This document shows positions 43,614 through 52,884 of a stretch of DNA of 64,000 nucleotides, piece after piece. The translations under genes and the position numbers were made by a program. Under the pieces are notes generated by a model. It did not search any database. It saw only the letters and a program-made list of their open reading frames with translations, and had not been told where the DNA came from. This stretch comes from Sporosarcina sp. FSL W7-1349 (GTDB lineage: Bacteria > Bacillota > Bacilli > Bacillales_A > Planococcaceae), in assembly GCF_038003045.1 (NCBI RefSeq), contig NZ_JBBOOK010000001.1, positions 1,984,001 to 2,048,000 of the forward strand, given 5' to 3'. The first letter of the stretch is position 1; each line of letters begins with the position of its first letter.

Positions 43614-44432
43614 CTACGTAATGCTGCTCGCCACCAACAAATCGTCCGCAGTTTTTTCAAGCTTCGAATAGGTGGTGCTGAGTTCTTCCATGCTGGCGTT
43701 GTGTTGCTCAGTGAAGGCGGCGATTTGGTTGGTGGATAGGGTCATGCGGTCGATTGCTTTGGAAATGATGTCGAGTTGGGCATCGATCTTGGCTGCGCTT
43801 TCGTTGCTCGTATCCGCCATTTTTCGGATTTCTTTCGCGACGACCGAGAATCCTAGGCCGTGTTGGCCGGCCCGCGCGGCTTCAATTGACGCATTGATTC
43901 CTAAAATATTGGATTGGCGGGAGACATCTTTGACGAACCCTAGAATATCCATGATTGCAGCGATGTCACCCTTGATGGATTCCGTCTGCTCCGATAATTC
44001 GAGTAGACGGTGCATGACATCACTGGACGCTTCGGTCATCACTTCCGTCATCGCAGACATCTGTTGGACGGCGGCCGCTAAATCAGTAGCCCCTTCTCTA
44101 AGCGTAGCCACCCGTTCATGTGAAACGAGCGCACTCAATACGCCGATCACATCCGATCCATCGAAAATCGGTTGTGTCAATGAAATATAAGGAAACCCGA
44201 AAATGCTGGAATCATTCTCTTCGCGCAGTGGCTTTCCCTCCCGCAAGGATCGCATCGTCACCGTGTTTTCTATGATTTTATCCCCGACTTTCACTTTGAT
44301 GTCAATCTGTGTACCTGGCAAATAGCCAACCAGCGTTCCTTCCTGGTCGCCAAGAACGAGGCAGACATCTTCCGGGTACGTCATTTGGTACGCCTTCATC
44401 GAATGTTTTATATTCTCCAAGATCGGGTGCAT
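43614..44432 (-). CDS. Soluble methyl-accepting chemotaxis-type protein (YfmS-like)
   Basis: 272 residues, ATG at 44432 behind AGGGGGAG. It has no membrane segment. Residues 1-110 are a small sensory domain (VLGDQEGTLVGYLPGTQ, ISLTQPIFDGSDVIGVLSAL), like a single Cache/PAS module. The rest is a short receptor signalling helical hairpin with the core SNILGINASIEAARAGQHG near residue 175, where the usual tip E-A-A-R-A-G is intact. B. subtilis YfmS is of similar size and works as a cytoplasmic chemoreceptor. The ligand is unknown. Confidence 0.85.
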   Translation of the reverse strand: MHPILENIKHSMKAYQMTYPEDVCLVLGDQEGTLVGYLPGTQIDIKVKVGDKIIENTVTMRSLREGKPLREENDSSIFGFPYISLTQPIFDGSDVIGVLSALVSHERVATLREGATDLAAAVQQMSAMTEVMTEASSDVMHRLLELSEQTESIKGDIAAIMDILGFVKDVSRQSNILGINASIEAARAGQHGLGFSVVAKEIRKMADTSNESAAKIDAQLDIISKAIDRMTLSTNQIAAFTEQHNASMEELSTTYSKLEKTADDLLVASSIT

Positions 44433-44565
44433 GCCAACTCCCCCTCTATGACAAAATATTCATTCTTTTCTTCAGTATACATGCTACAGAAACAAGATTG
44501 TACAACACTCCGTAGGAATAAAATCTCCTTCGTTCCTACAAAAGGTGGAAAAGCATGCGCCTTTT

Positions 44566-44607
44566 CAAAATAACCATCTCCCGCCGGAACATCGGCAGAA
44601 GATGGTT
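44566..44607 (-). terminator. Terminator of the broken subtilase gene
   Basis: On the minus strand the arms CCATCT..CTGCCG and CGGCGGGAGATGG form a strong stem followed by TTATTTTG, about ten bases after the stop. Confidence 0.8.
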
Positions 44608-44617
44608 TCCTTTCAGT

Positions 44618-45767
44618 TCAACGGTTACCCACATCAAACTTCATATGAACTTCTTTCTTCAAAGGTTGTCCATTTTGATTGCGGACATCGGTCGTAATCG
44701 TCAAATAATGGGCACCGGGTTCCCATTTCGTCGCAGGGGTGATCAACAATTGAGCCGGGTTGGCGGGATTGACGACTACCGCGAAGGAAGTGATCGGTTC
44801 CGTGCCGTCCGCCCTTCTGTTAATTTTAATGGTGCGCGAAAAATCTTGACCGGCTGCAAGCTTTTGATTAAACGTCACGGTGAACACTTTCGAGCTATTG
44901 ACCTGCATCGCCGGGAAATCGCCTCCGAACTGGAGCACGGATTTTTCATACTCCTCCAGTTGCGCATATAACTTTCCGGCGTCCAAAACGCCCATCCCAT
45001 AATAAGAATCAAAGCCCGGCATCCCTAAATCGGTGGCCGACCTTCTGAACATTTGCTCGATTTCATGGGGCGACAACTCGGGATACAACCCTTTGACCAT
45101 CGCGACCGTCCCCGACACGATCGGGGCTGCAAACGATGTGCCGTCCCCTTTGCTATATTTCAGATTTGGAGCAGTGGACAGAATCCCCTGTCCGGGCGCC
45201 ACCAAATCCACCTGTTCGTTATAGGTGGAAAAGTCCGCCTTCACATTCTTGGAATTCACTGCGCCAACCGAAATGACATGATCATACGCAGCAGGATACA
45301 TGACCGGATTCCCAGCCAATGCGTCATTCCCGGCTGCAGCTACGACTGTAATCCCCGCATCAATAGCTCGCTGGATTGCTTCATTCTCCAATCGGGAAAA
45401 CTCCTTGCCCCCCAGACTCATATTGATGATATCCACGTCTTGCGCAATAGCGTAATTGATCGCCCGGATCAAATCCGACAGACTCGCTGTGTCCTGATTG
45501 AAAATCTTGAGTGGCAGAACCGAAACCCGATATGGTCCAGCTGTTCCCGCCATCCCTTTCCGATTATTCAATTGAGCGGCGATGATGCCCGCGACCATCG
45601 TGCCATGCCCTTTCTCATCCGTAACATCCGTCGTGTTGGACCTTATACTTGACGAGCCATTCATTCGACACCTCTGCAGACTCTGCAAATCCGGTGCCAC
45701 TATTCATAAACAAGGGGGCAAGTACGATAAGCAATGTTACAAGCAAAAGATGTCTACCTTTTTTCAC
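44618..45767 (-). pseudogene. Subtilisin-like (S8) serine protease, internally deleted and frameshifted
   Basis: A GTG at 45767 starts a signal peptide (KKGRHLLLVTLLIVLAPLF, then NEWLVKYK, as at the start of S8 pro-domains) that stops in frame near 45625. A second frame continues with DVTDEKGHGTMVAGI, the catalytic His region, then AAAGNDALAGNPV, the catalytic Ser in GDGTSFAAPIVSG, and a C-terminal beta domain. The pro-domain and the catalytic Asp region (about 100 or more residues) are missing between them. So an internal deletion joined the signal peptide to the middle of the enzyme out of frame. The GTG-started ORF from 45700 is not a true gene start. Confidence 0.85.
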
Positions 45768-45875
45768 GTCCAACCATCCCTTCTATCAAGTCGTAAAGTC
45801 TTCACTTTACTATTTTTATAGAGGGAATGGTAGTGTTTGAGTAGCTAGTTGCCTCCTGCTCGAACTAAATCCAAA

Positions 45876-45914
45876 ATTAAAAACTCAGCCCACAGAAGCA
45901 GGCTGAGTTTTATA
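45876..45914. terminator. Terminator of purU (bidirectional)
   Basis: A perfect ten-base-pair stem AAACTCAGCC/GGCTGAGTTT with a ten-base loop is followed on the minus strand by TTTAATTTT. It abuts the purU stop. Confidence 0.88.
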
Positions 45915-46826
45915 TCAATGAAACACAATCGTTTTATTATTCTCTACAAGAATCCGGTCTTCCAAATGCCACTTCACAGCTTTGGCGAGGACACGACGTT
46001 CGATTTGACGGCCGATTTTCTTCAATTCGACTACATCGTCGCGATGGTCCACCCGCTCGATATCTTGCTCGATGATCGGACCTTCATCCAAGTCGTTCGT
46101 CACATAGTGGGAAGTTGCGCCGATCAGTTTGACACCCCGGTCAAACGCACGCTCGTATGGGCGGGCGCCGATGAATGCCGGCAGGAAAGAATGGTGAATG
46201 TTAATAATTTGATTCGGGAAATGTTCCACGAATTCCGGCGTTAAAATCTGCATATAACGTGCTAAAATCAATAAATCGACATCGTATTCTTCCATCAGGC
46301 GAATCTGTTCCTCTTCCACCTGTTTGCGGATATCTTTATTCGCCGGGATATAATGGAACGGAATGCCGAGTGCTTCGACCATTGGACGCGCAACTTCATG
46401 GTTGCTGATGACGACGGCGATATCGGTTTCCAAGTCCCCGTTTTGCCATTCCCATAATAACTCCATCAGGCAATATGGCTCTTTCGATACGAATATGGCC
46501 GTACGCTTCCGTTCACTGCCGTACGCAAAACGGTATTCCATTGAATATCGGCCCGCAATCGCTTGGAAATCGGCCTCCATTTGCTCACGTTTCTCCGGCA
46601 AGTTTTCACAATGGAACTCTAGACGGATGAAGAACGTGCCGCCTTCCGGGTCGCTTGAGTATTGGCTCGATTCCACAATATTGGATTCATGGTCAAATAG
46701 AAACTTGGACAATTCAGCCACAATTCCCGGCTGGTCCGGACACTTAACGAGCAAACGTCCGCTATTTTCCGATCTTTTGTTATTCAACTGAAGTGTTTTT
46801 GTATCTGTATTTATATGAATTGTCAT
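45915..46826 (-). CDS. purU: Formyltetrahydrofolate deformylase PurU
   Basis: 303 residues. ATG at 46826 is ten bases after AGGAGA; the GTG at 46835 is too close to that site. An N-terminal ACT domain (about 20-95: LLVKCPDQPGIVAELSKFLF) precedes a formyltransferase-like catalytic domain with HHSFLPAFIGARPYERAFDRGVK, in part, the IGATSHYVTNDLDEGPII segment with catalytic Asp, and conserved His. It releases formate from 10-formyl-THF, balancing one-carbon pools. It has its own promoter and terminator. Confidence 0.93.
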   Translation of the reverse strand: MTIHINTDTKTLQLNNKRSENSGRLLVKCPDQPGIVAELSKFLFDHESNIVESSQYSSDPEGGTFFIRLEFHCENLPEKREQMEADFQAIAGRYSMEYRFAYGSERKRTAIFVSKEPYCLMELLWEWQNGDLETDIAVVISNHEVARPMVEALGIPFHYIPANKDIRKQVEEEQIRLMEEYDVDLLILARYMQILTPEFVEHFPNQIINIHHSFLPAFIGARPYERAFDRGVKLIGATSHYVTNDLDEGPIIEQDIERVDHRDDVVELKKIGRQIERRVLAKAVKWHLEDRILVENNKTIVFH

Positions 46827-46945
46827 GTTTGGCACATCTCCTGTAGTCGTTGTACTAACATACTATTATGCAATATTTTGGAGGTCTTCGCAATCATTAC
46901 ACGAAAAAAGTCCAACCCCTTGCACTAGGAGATAAGCCAACATCT

Positions 46946-47707
46946 TCAGTTCTTCAAATGTAATCCATACTTCCAATCTTTTTGATCCATTTCCTTTACA
47001 AAGTTCTCTAACACATCCAACACAATACTTTCGAGTTTCTTGCCTTTTTCAACTGTCGCCACGCTTGGATCACCCGTAGCTCCGGTGTCTGTTAGCTCTT
47101 CGAATCTCCATTTAATTTCCACATGTGGCGGGAGGTCAGGAATAACTCCTTTCGCATGCTCCATTTCTATTAATTCACCAAATAGCGCTAGACCCATTGA
47201 TGTTTCCCCTTCACCCGCATGCCCCAGACCGTCCCACTTCTCAAAGAAGTCTTTAGGGACCATATTTCCTGCGGCAACCCACCAATCATTAAAGCTGGCT
47301 ATCGTAACATCAGGATGTTCTACTTTTACAGCACGTGCTGCTAATTCAATTGGTGCGATATTACCATCATGTCCATTGATGATAAGTATTTTTTTGATTC
47401 CATTCCGTATAACTTCTGTCAATACTTCTTTAATAAGATTGACTATCGTTTCCGGTTGTAAACTGATCGTAAAGGGCATTGCATTGTAGTGTGCACTTAG
47501 CCCGTAGTTAATTGGAGGGAGGACCATCATTCCTTCAACCCGTTCTACAAGCTTTTCAGCCAAACGGTTGGAGATTAACGCATCTGTCCCAAATGGCATA
47601 TGGTATCCATGTGTTTCAAAGGCCCCCACCCCAAAAACAACTTTATCAATTCCCGCCTTTTGAAATTGGTTGAATGTCATTTCTGTCCCAATATTTTTCA
47701 TCATCAT
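46946..47707 (-). CDS. Creatininase-family amidohydrolase
   Basis: 253 residues, ATG at 47707. Creatininase/FAPy-deformylase family features: VFGVGAFETHGYHMPFGTDAL near residue 30 (the metal-binding E..H and D), LIINGHDGN near 110 and the GHAGEGETSM segment near 165. The fold binds zinc or manganese and opens cyclic amides. Family members include creatinine amidohydrolase, MftE and riboflavin-pathway ArfB. The permease gene for nucleobase-like compounds ends 20 bases upstream, so the substrate may be creatinine, a hydantoin-like ring or a damaged nucleobase. Confidence 0.87.
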   Translation of the reverse strand: MMMKNIGTEMTFNQFQKAGIDKVVFGVGAFETHGYHMPFGTDALISNRLAEKLVERVEGMMVLPPINYGLSAHYNAMPFTISLQPETIVNLIKEVLTEVIRNGIKKILIINGHDGNIAPIELAARAVKVEHPDVTIASFNDWWVAAGNMVPKDFFEKWDGLGHAGEGETSMGLALFGELIEMEHAKGVIPDLPPHVEIKWRFEELTDTGATGDPSVATVEKGKKLESIVLDVLENFVKEMDQKDWKYGLHLKN

Positions 47708-47726
47708 TCTCCCATCTACTATCCAT

Positions 47727-49115
47727 TTACGCTTTTTTCGTCGTAAAGCGGTAAATGATAGGGTATATAATAATTGTGATTACTAATGCTACAAGTCCTG
47801 ATGGCAATCCGAATGGCGAGGCTATCCCGTATTCAAAAAGTAAGCCTAACACCGCCCCAATCAGAAATGAAATAATGCCAGCCGGCTTATATTTAGGTTG
47901 TGAATGAAGTTCCTCCGCTGGATAATGTCCTTTTTTCACAATGAAGTAATCAGCAATCAAAGGCCCCGCAAGTGGCAGGAAGGCCGCCCCTAAAACTGTA
48001 ATGAAATCCGCGAAGAAGATTTGATAGAACGCAAGTGATCCGATAATCGTTCCTATAACACCCGCAATTAGGACAAGTTTTTGCCGGTTCGCATCTTTCC
48101 CATATGATGAAATGACAGGCCCGACATACAATGAATTACAATAGAGTTCCGCATTATTAGTCGTCCAGAGGGATGTCGTCCAAGCAACGACACCAATAAG
48201 AGCAAACAGAATTCCTTTTTCAATCATCCATTCAACATAATTGAACTGCCCGACAGAGACGGCTCCAATATACCCGACAATATTTAATAATGGATTGGTT
48301 ATGATGAAACAGGCTATTGCTCCAGCAATAACAGCTTTAATTGATTTATTGAAACGGAACAAATCAACGCCCATAACCACTCCCGCAATCCAACTTCCCA
48401 TGACAATGGTGATAGCACTACCAAGCCCCATTCCACCGATTGTATTCGCTTCGCTGAAGAATGTGGCAATTCCGCCTCCCTCATTCAGCATGCCCACTCC
48501 TACAATTACGGCAATCGCCAAAATGACAGGAGCAACAGGGATTGCTACTGCTTCAATCGCTTTCATCCCTTTATACGCTGTGTATGTGAATATTAAACCG
48601 AATATAGCACAAGCTAAAAAATTCTCTAGAGTGATCGAGGGAATCCCTTCGTACCCAAGTGCCGCAGGATTGAACACAGTAATACCGGTAGGATTTCCGA
48701 TCAGAGAACTCCATATCTGACCGACCATCCCCGTAATACTGGCGAACCAGCCGAGTGTCAACAACGCCATGACAAGTAGAGGCAAATTACTTCCCTTTGC
48801 ACCATATGAATAACGACTAATAAGTGCTAAATTTAATCCGGTTCTCTGCGCCATGATTCCAAGCAATATTGTCAATATCGCTAATACGCCCATTCCAATG
48901 CCAATTGCCCACAATGCCATAACAGGTGGAACACCGGGTTGATTTCCAAATCCAGCCAGGACTCCACCAACAAAAAGACCGGTAACTACGTAACCGAACC
49001 CTACCCAGACCAGCACTTGTTTCCATGTAGGACGACGTGACTCTGCCGGAACAGCCTCAAGCATGAATTCACTGTCTTGCACATCAGGTTCTGATGACTT
49101 CTGTAGATCCAGCAC
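47727..49115 (-). CDS. NCS1-family purine/cytosine-type permease
   Basis: 462 residues. GTG at 49115 lies ten bases after AAGGAG; the longer frame from 49151 runs through that site. About 12 helices follow a cytosolic N-terminus. NCS1 features include SRYSYGAKGSNLPLL, GSWIAGVVMGVDLFRF and WTTSLWTTNNAELYCNSLYVG, in part, with LAGPLIADYF near the end. CodB-like members import cytosine or related rings with sodium or protons. It is followed at 20 bases by the creatininase-family hydrolase, so the pair likely imports and opens a cyclic nitrogen compound. Confidence 0.88.
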   Translation of the reverse strand: MLDLQKSSEPDVQDSEFMLEAVPAESRRPTWKQVLVWVGFGYVVTGLFVGGVLAGFGNQPGVPPVMALWAIGIGMGVLAILTILLGIMAQRTGLNLALISRYSYGAKGSNLPLLVMALLTLGWFASITGMVGQIWSSLIGNPTGITVFNPAALGYEGIPSITLENFLACAIFGLIFTYTAYKGMKAIEAVAIPVAPVILAIAVIVGVGMLNEGGGIATFFSEANTIGGMGLGSAITIVMGSWIAGVVMGVDLFRFNKSIKAVIAGAIACFIITNPLLNIVGYIGAVSVGQFNYVEWMIEKGILFALIGVVAWTTSLWTTNNAELYCNSLYVGPVISSYGKDANRQKLVLIAGVIGTIIGSLAFYQIFFADFITVLGAAFLPLAGPLIADYFIVKKGHYPAEELHSQPKYKPAGIISFLIGAVLGLLFEYGIASPFGLPSGLVALVITIIIYPIIYRFTTKKA

Positions 49116-49282
49116 TCCCTTTCCACTCCTTTCATTAAATGGCCCTATCAAAATGATATTCGACGAAGGGAGCTATTATGAAAACGGCACTAAACTGTGT
49201 ACCTGCTTAGCCCCCGATAAGAGCTGACTTCTGCTCCTTCAGGCGTCCGGAACATATCCGATTAAAATGCCTTTATAAGCAA

Positions 49283-49324
49283 CAAAAAACTGACCCAACG
49301 CAATCAATCTTGCGTCAGGGTCAG
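49283..49324 (-). terminator. Terminator of the hydroxyacid oxidase gene
   Basis: On the minus strand CTGACCC..ACGCAA and TTGCGT.GGGTCAG form a long stem followed by TTTTTTG. It lies about 50 bases after the gene. Confidence 0.88.
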
Positions 49325-49376
49325 CCTTATAATCTTTCTATTGGTTCCTTATTACCGTTACGTTTAAGAGTGACAA

Positions 49377-50525
49377 TTAGATATTATTTCTCACAATCTT
49401 TAATTTCCTCAAATCCTTCACATCCGCCACGCCCGACAAAGCCATGGAAATCCGGAATTCTTCCAGTAAATTGTTTAACACATGAGCAACACCTGCTTGG
49501 CCCCCGACAGCAAGTCCATAAATATAGGGCCGCCCGACCAATACCGCATCCGCTCCCAGCGCCATTGCCTTCAAGATATCGGAACCGCGTCGCACCCCGC
49601 TGTCGAACAAGACCGGCATTTTGCCATCCACCGCTTGCACGATTTCCGGCAACGCATCGATGCTGGCAATCGCGCCATCCAATTGACGGCCACCGTGATT
49701 GGACACAATGATCCCATCAATTCCATTGTCCATCGCCAACTTGGCATCTTCCGGATGCAAAACCCCTTTCAATATGATCGGCAGCTTCGTCCACTTCCGT
49801 AACTCCGCCACCTGCTTCCAGCTCAATGACGGGTGCAGAATATTGTCCAAAATCCCTTGAACGATTGCAGATTGATCCCTTGTCGGCAAAGAGTCCATGA
49901 AGACAGCATCCGACTCATAGTTCCCTTGGCCGAATCCCGCAGCGAGCGGAGAAAATCGGCTGCGGATGTCCTGCTCCCGCCAACCGATCATCATCGTGTC
50001 GATCGTCAGTACAATTGCTTCATATCCGGCATTTTCCGCCCGTTTGACCATGCTGTACGCGATTTCTTCGTTCTGAGACCAATAGAGCTGATACCACTTC
50101 GGACTTGTCCCTGTGGCCGCTGCAATCTCTTCGATCGAGCAACTCGACACCGTGCTTTGAATGAAAGGTAGTCCGAGATCAGCCGCAGCTTTCGCTGTCG
50201 CCACCTCTCCTTCCTCATGCACCATCTTCTGCACACCAATCGGCGCAATCAGCAACGGAGAAGAATAAGTACGGCCAAACAAAGTGACCGACGTTTCGAC
50301 GTGTGAAACATCGTTCAAGAAACGTGGCACATAGGAATATTTCGCAAGTGACGCCACATTATCGCGCATCGTCTGCTCCCCGCCCGCCCCAGATTGAATA
50401 TAGCCGTAAGGTCCTGCATCAAGCAGTTCCCGGGCGGCCGCCTCCAACTCGGCAAACGCAGCCGGATATGCCCCTGCCGCATGGATATTTTTTAGCATCG
50501 TTTTTTCGTGGTTGAATACTGTCAT
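49377..50525 (-). CDS. FMN-dependent alpha-hydroxyacid oxidase (lactate oxidase/2-monooxygenase-like)
   Basis: 382 residues, ATG at 50525. It has the FMN hydroxyacid dehydrogenase barrel: YSYVPRFLNDVSHVETS, LIAPIGVQKMVHEEGEVATA, in part, WYQLYWSQNEE, ILKGVLHPEDA, and the active-site His in IIVSNHGGRQLDGA near residue 270, with FDSGVRRGSDILKAMALGA for phosphate binding. Such enzymes oxidise L-lactate or related hydroxyacids using oxygen or quinone. The family is clear; the choice between oxidase and monooxygenase is not. Confidence 0.88.
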   Translation of the reverse strand: MTVFNHEKTMLKNIHAAGAYPAAFAELEAAARELLDAGPYGYIQSGAGGEQTMRDNVASLAKYSYVPRFLNDVSHVETSVTLFGRTYSSPLLIAPIGVQKMVHEEGEVATAKAAADLGLPFIQSTVSSCSIEEIAAATGTSPKWYQLYWSQNEEIAYSMVKRAENAGYEAIVLTIDTMMIGWREQDIRSRFSPLAAGFGQGNYESDAVFMDSLPTRDQSAIVQGILDNILHPSLSWKQVAELRKWTKLPIILKGVLHPEDAKLAMDNGIDGIIVSNHGGRQLDGAIASIDALPEIVQAVDGKMPVLFDSGVRRGSDILKAMALGADAVLVGRPYIYGLAVGGQAGVAHVLNNLLEEFRISMALSGVADVKDLRKLKIVRNNI

Positions 50526-50639
50526 CGTATATCCTTCTTCCTTTATGTAATGAATTTTCTTATATTATACTACACCTTTTTAGCAACTTGCCTGTTCTTT
50601 TAGAAAACTTCCCCGCACTGACAATGGATACATCTACGT

Positions 50640-50670
50640 CAAAAAGCCGTCCCCACAGGAACGGCTTTTC
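50640..50670 (-). terminator. Terminator of the glutamate-synthase-domain gene
   Basis: The stem AAAAGCCGT/ACGGCTTTT with a ten-base loop, U-rich on the minus strand, begins about ten bases after the stop. Confidence 0.8.
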
Positions 50671-50679
50671 TCCATCCAG

Positions 50680-52257
50680 TTATTCCACCGGGAACACCCT
50701 GCCCCGTTCATCTTTATAAACGACGTGATGACGCTCGAACTTCGTCGGTGAATCAAGTCCAGCAGCGGCTGCCATTCGGAATAGTCCCTCACGCATCGTC
50801 AATATATAATTGGCGACACGATATTTCTTCTCCTCAATCACGAGACCCTCTTGCAATTTCCTATCTGTCGTCGCTACACCGGCGGGGCAATCGTTCGTAT
50901 GGCAGCGATGCGCCATGATGCAACCGACGGAAATCATGAAACCGCGGGCAATTTGCACTAAATCCGCTCCCATGGCAAGGGCAATCGCAGCTTTATCAGG
51001 TGTCGTGATTTTGCCGGATGCAATAATTTTCACCCGATCCCGCACTTCATATTTACGCAAAGCATCATCCAGCAGGACAAGAGATGAATGCAGCGGCAGC
51101 CCGACGCTATCCGCCAAATCTTGATACGTAGCCCCCGAACCTCCCTCCGCTCCGTCCAACGAGATGAAATCCGGTCCTTTGCCCGTCTGCTGCATGAAGG
51201 AAGCCAATTCCTCCGCATCCTCCTGGCCGCCGATTACGATCTTAATTCCGACCGGCTTGCCTGCATGCTGGCGAATTTCCTCGATAAATGTAAATAAAGA
51301 CGGAAAATCATCGAACTGATGAAAACGGTTCGGACTGTTGATCGTCGTATATGGCACGACATTCCGGATGGCTGCAATCTCCTCTGTCACCTTTTCTCCT
51401 TCCACATGGCCTCCGCGCATCTTTGCCCCTTGCGCAAGTTTCAACTCGAACGCTTTGACCTGCGGCAACGCAGCCTTTTCCATAAGACGCTCCACGCTGA
51501 ATTCGCCATCCTCCGTCCGGTATCCAAATAATCCCGAACCGATCTGAGCTATGAGGTCAGCGCCCCCCTCCAAATGGTAAGGCGACAAACCGCCCTCCCC
51601 CGTGTTCATCCAGGAGCCGGGCGTCAAGCCGATTCCCTTGGAAAGAGCGGTGATCGCATGGTCCCCGAGCGCCCCGTAACTCATCGCCGATTGCCCAAGG
51701 AGCCCACGGACACGAAAAGGATATTCGCAATCTGGTCCGATTACGACAGCATCCTCTTCCGGCAAAAGCCATGGCAATGTCGGAACATTTTCCAAATGCT
51801 CCCGGCGGGAAAATAAATTATCTTCATCCATTATATAGCGCTTCGTATTTACCAAATCAGCATTATCGACCCGCATCTCCTCGTTCTGCTTCGTGAACAT
51901 CGCGTTCCGCATAAAATATCCAGACTCCTGGAAATCCCGCTTCGATCCGAACCCGATAATGCTGTTCAAATATTTCCCAGGCAACACCATTCGCAAATAC
52001 TCCTCACGGTTAAACGGCTTGCCATCATTATCATCATCAAATAAATACTGGCGCAACTCGGGACCCGTTTTCTCAAAAATATAACGGACCCTCCCCAAAA
52101 TCGGATAGTTCCGCAAAATGGCATGCTGTTTCTGCATCCGATCATAATAATAAAGAAAAATAGCCGTCAAAATCGGCAAGATGATCAGGAAAATCACCAA
52201 CAACGCCGATGTCATTGAAATACTCTCAAACCAACTCAACGCTACACCCCGCTTCAT
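50680..52257 (-). CDS. FMN-binding glutamate-synthase-domain protein (YerD-like), membrane-anchored
   Basis: 525 residues. ATG at 52257 is seven bases after AAGGAG; the frame from 52281 is upstream of that site. One membrane helix at about residues 12-35 is followed by a large GltB2-like domain: FRVRGLLGQSAMSYGALGDHA, in part, GWMNTGEGGLSPYHLEGG (approximate), SLDGAEGGSGATYQD for FMN, and CIMAHRCHTNDCPAGVAT for the iron-sulfur cluster. It lacks the glutaminase and FAD domains of true GOGAT. B. subtilis YerD has this layout; its physiological reaction is not established. It is a single gene. Confidence 0.87.
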   Translation of the reverse strand: MKRGVALSWFESISMTSALLVIFLIILPILTAIFLYYYDRMQKQHAILRNYPILGRVRYIFEKTGPELRQYLFDDDNDGKPFNREEYLRMVLPGKYLNSIIGFGSKRDFQESGYFMRNAMFTKQNEEMRVDNADLVNTKRYIMDEDNLFSRREHLENVPTLPWLLPEEDAVVIGPDCEYPFRVRGLLGQSAMSYGALGDHAITALSKGIGLTPGSWMNTGEGGLSPYHLEGGADLIAQIGSGLFGYRTEDGEFSVERLMEKAALPQVKAFELKLAQGAKMRGGHVEGEKVTEEIAAIRNVVPYTTINSPNRFHQFDDFPSLFTFIEEIRQHAGKPVGIKIVIGGQEDAEELASFMQQTGKGPDFISLDGAEGGSGATYQDLADSVGLPLHSSLVLLDDALRKYEVRDRVKIIASGKITTPDKAAIALAMGADLVQIARGFMISVGCIMAHRCHTNDCPAGVATTDRKLQEGLVIEEKKYRVANYILTMREGLFRMAAAAGLDSPTKFERHHVVYKDERGRVFPVE

Positions 52258-52319
52258 CGTTTTACTCCTTGTTTTACCCAACCGCCTGCTAAGTTAACCG
52301 TGTCGGTAGGAATTTAGAG

Positions 52320-52577
52320 GTGGAGGGAGTTTGGGGGGGTACGTTGCGTGGTGGAGAAGATGTGTTTTGGGGTTTGGGGAGAACGTTTGGAAGGGTGGAC
52401 GAACGTTTCGAGGTTCGAGGAGTACGTTGTGAGGCGAAGGGATTTTGTTGCGAGATTCATTGGAAACGTTGTGAAGCCGGGGATGTTCGTTTAGAAAGTA
52501 GACGAATACATTGTGAGGGGGGTCCGAAGCATTTCGAGGTTTGCTGGTATCATCGTGAGCTTGGGAAGGATCGTTAA
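52320..52577. repeat. 21-bp-period repeat array (AACGTT family), plus-oriented copy
   Basis: Units begin with CGTTTCGAG, CGTTGTGAG, TGTTGCGAG, CGTTGTGAA, CGTTTAGAA, CATTGTGAG and CATTTCGAG at exact 21-base steps, with one 24-base step at the end. The shared words TTTTGGGGTTTGGGGA and AACGTTTCGAGGTTC also occur in the reverse complement of the array at 43245-43558, so both belong to one family. The 21-base phase gives a chance heptad-like ORF, rich in Cys, Glu and Arg, but it has no ribosome site. The array lies just before the YerD-like gene. Confidence 0.88.
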
Positions 52578-52629
52578 AAGGTTAATTATGATTTGGGTCA
52601 TTTCTCATTCTCATTGCTATCTAAACGTC

Positions 52630-52661
52630 AAAAGGAGCCCTCTCAGTAATAAGGGCCCCGA
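52630..52661 (-). terminator. Terminator of the fragment at 52669
   Basis: The stem GGGGCCCTT/GAGGGCTCC with an eight-base loop is followed on the minus strand by TTTTGACG. It lies directly after the stop of a 5'-truncated frame. Confidence 0.75.
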
Positions 52662-52668
52662 TATGATT

Positions 52669-52884
52669 TTAGCGTTTTCCCTCTACACAATAGAGAGTGA
52701 TTGGACTTCCATCTGTCCATTTTCCATCGGTTACAGTCAGCAGCTTGATACCACCTTTAACTGGATAGGATTGGACAACATAATCTCTTCCATTATCCGC
52801 ATTGACTAAGGTGAAACCGTATGGACGGACTTCCCATGTACCAGTCAAGTTTCCTTTTCGTTCTACAGTATGGGCTAGGGGTGC
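52669..52884 (-). pseudogene. C-terminal fragment of an unknown protein with its terminator
   Basis: A 71-codon frame on the minus strand has no start codon and an in-frame stop just upstream (52885-52887). It encodes TGTWEVRPYGFTLVNAD, RDYVVQSYPVKGGIKLL, VTDGKWTDGSPITLYC and ends EGKR before TAA and a good terminator. The codon use looks coding and the strands suggest an all-beta domain. I do not recognise the family. It is probably the 3' remnant of a gene lost by deletion on its 5' side. Confidence 0.55.

Noticed and set aside
44618..45700. Subtilase ORF from GTG at 45700 as an intact enzyme
   Set aside because: Its first 20 residues are an out-of-frame reading of the signal peptide, and the catalytic Asp region is missing.
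52320..52577. ORF of 85 residues with a heptad pattern rich in Cys, Glu and Arg
   Set aside because: The heptad is produced by the 21-base DNA period, there is no ribosome site, and the related array at 43 kb has no matching ORF.
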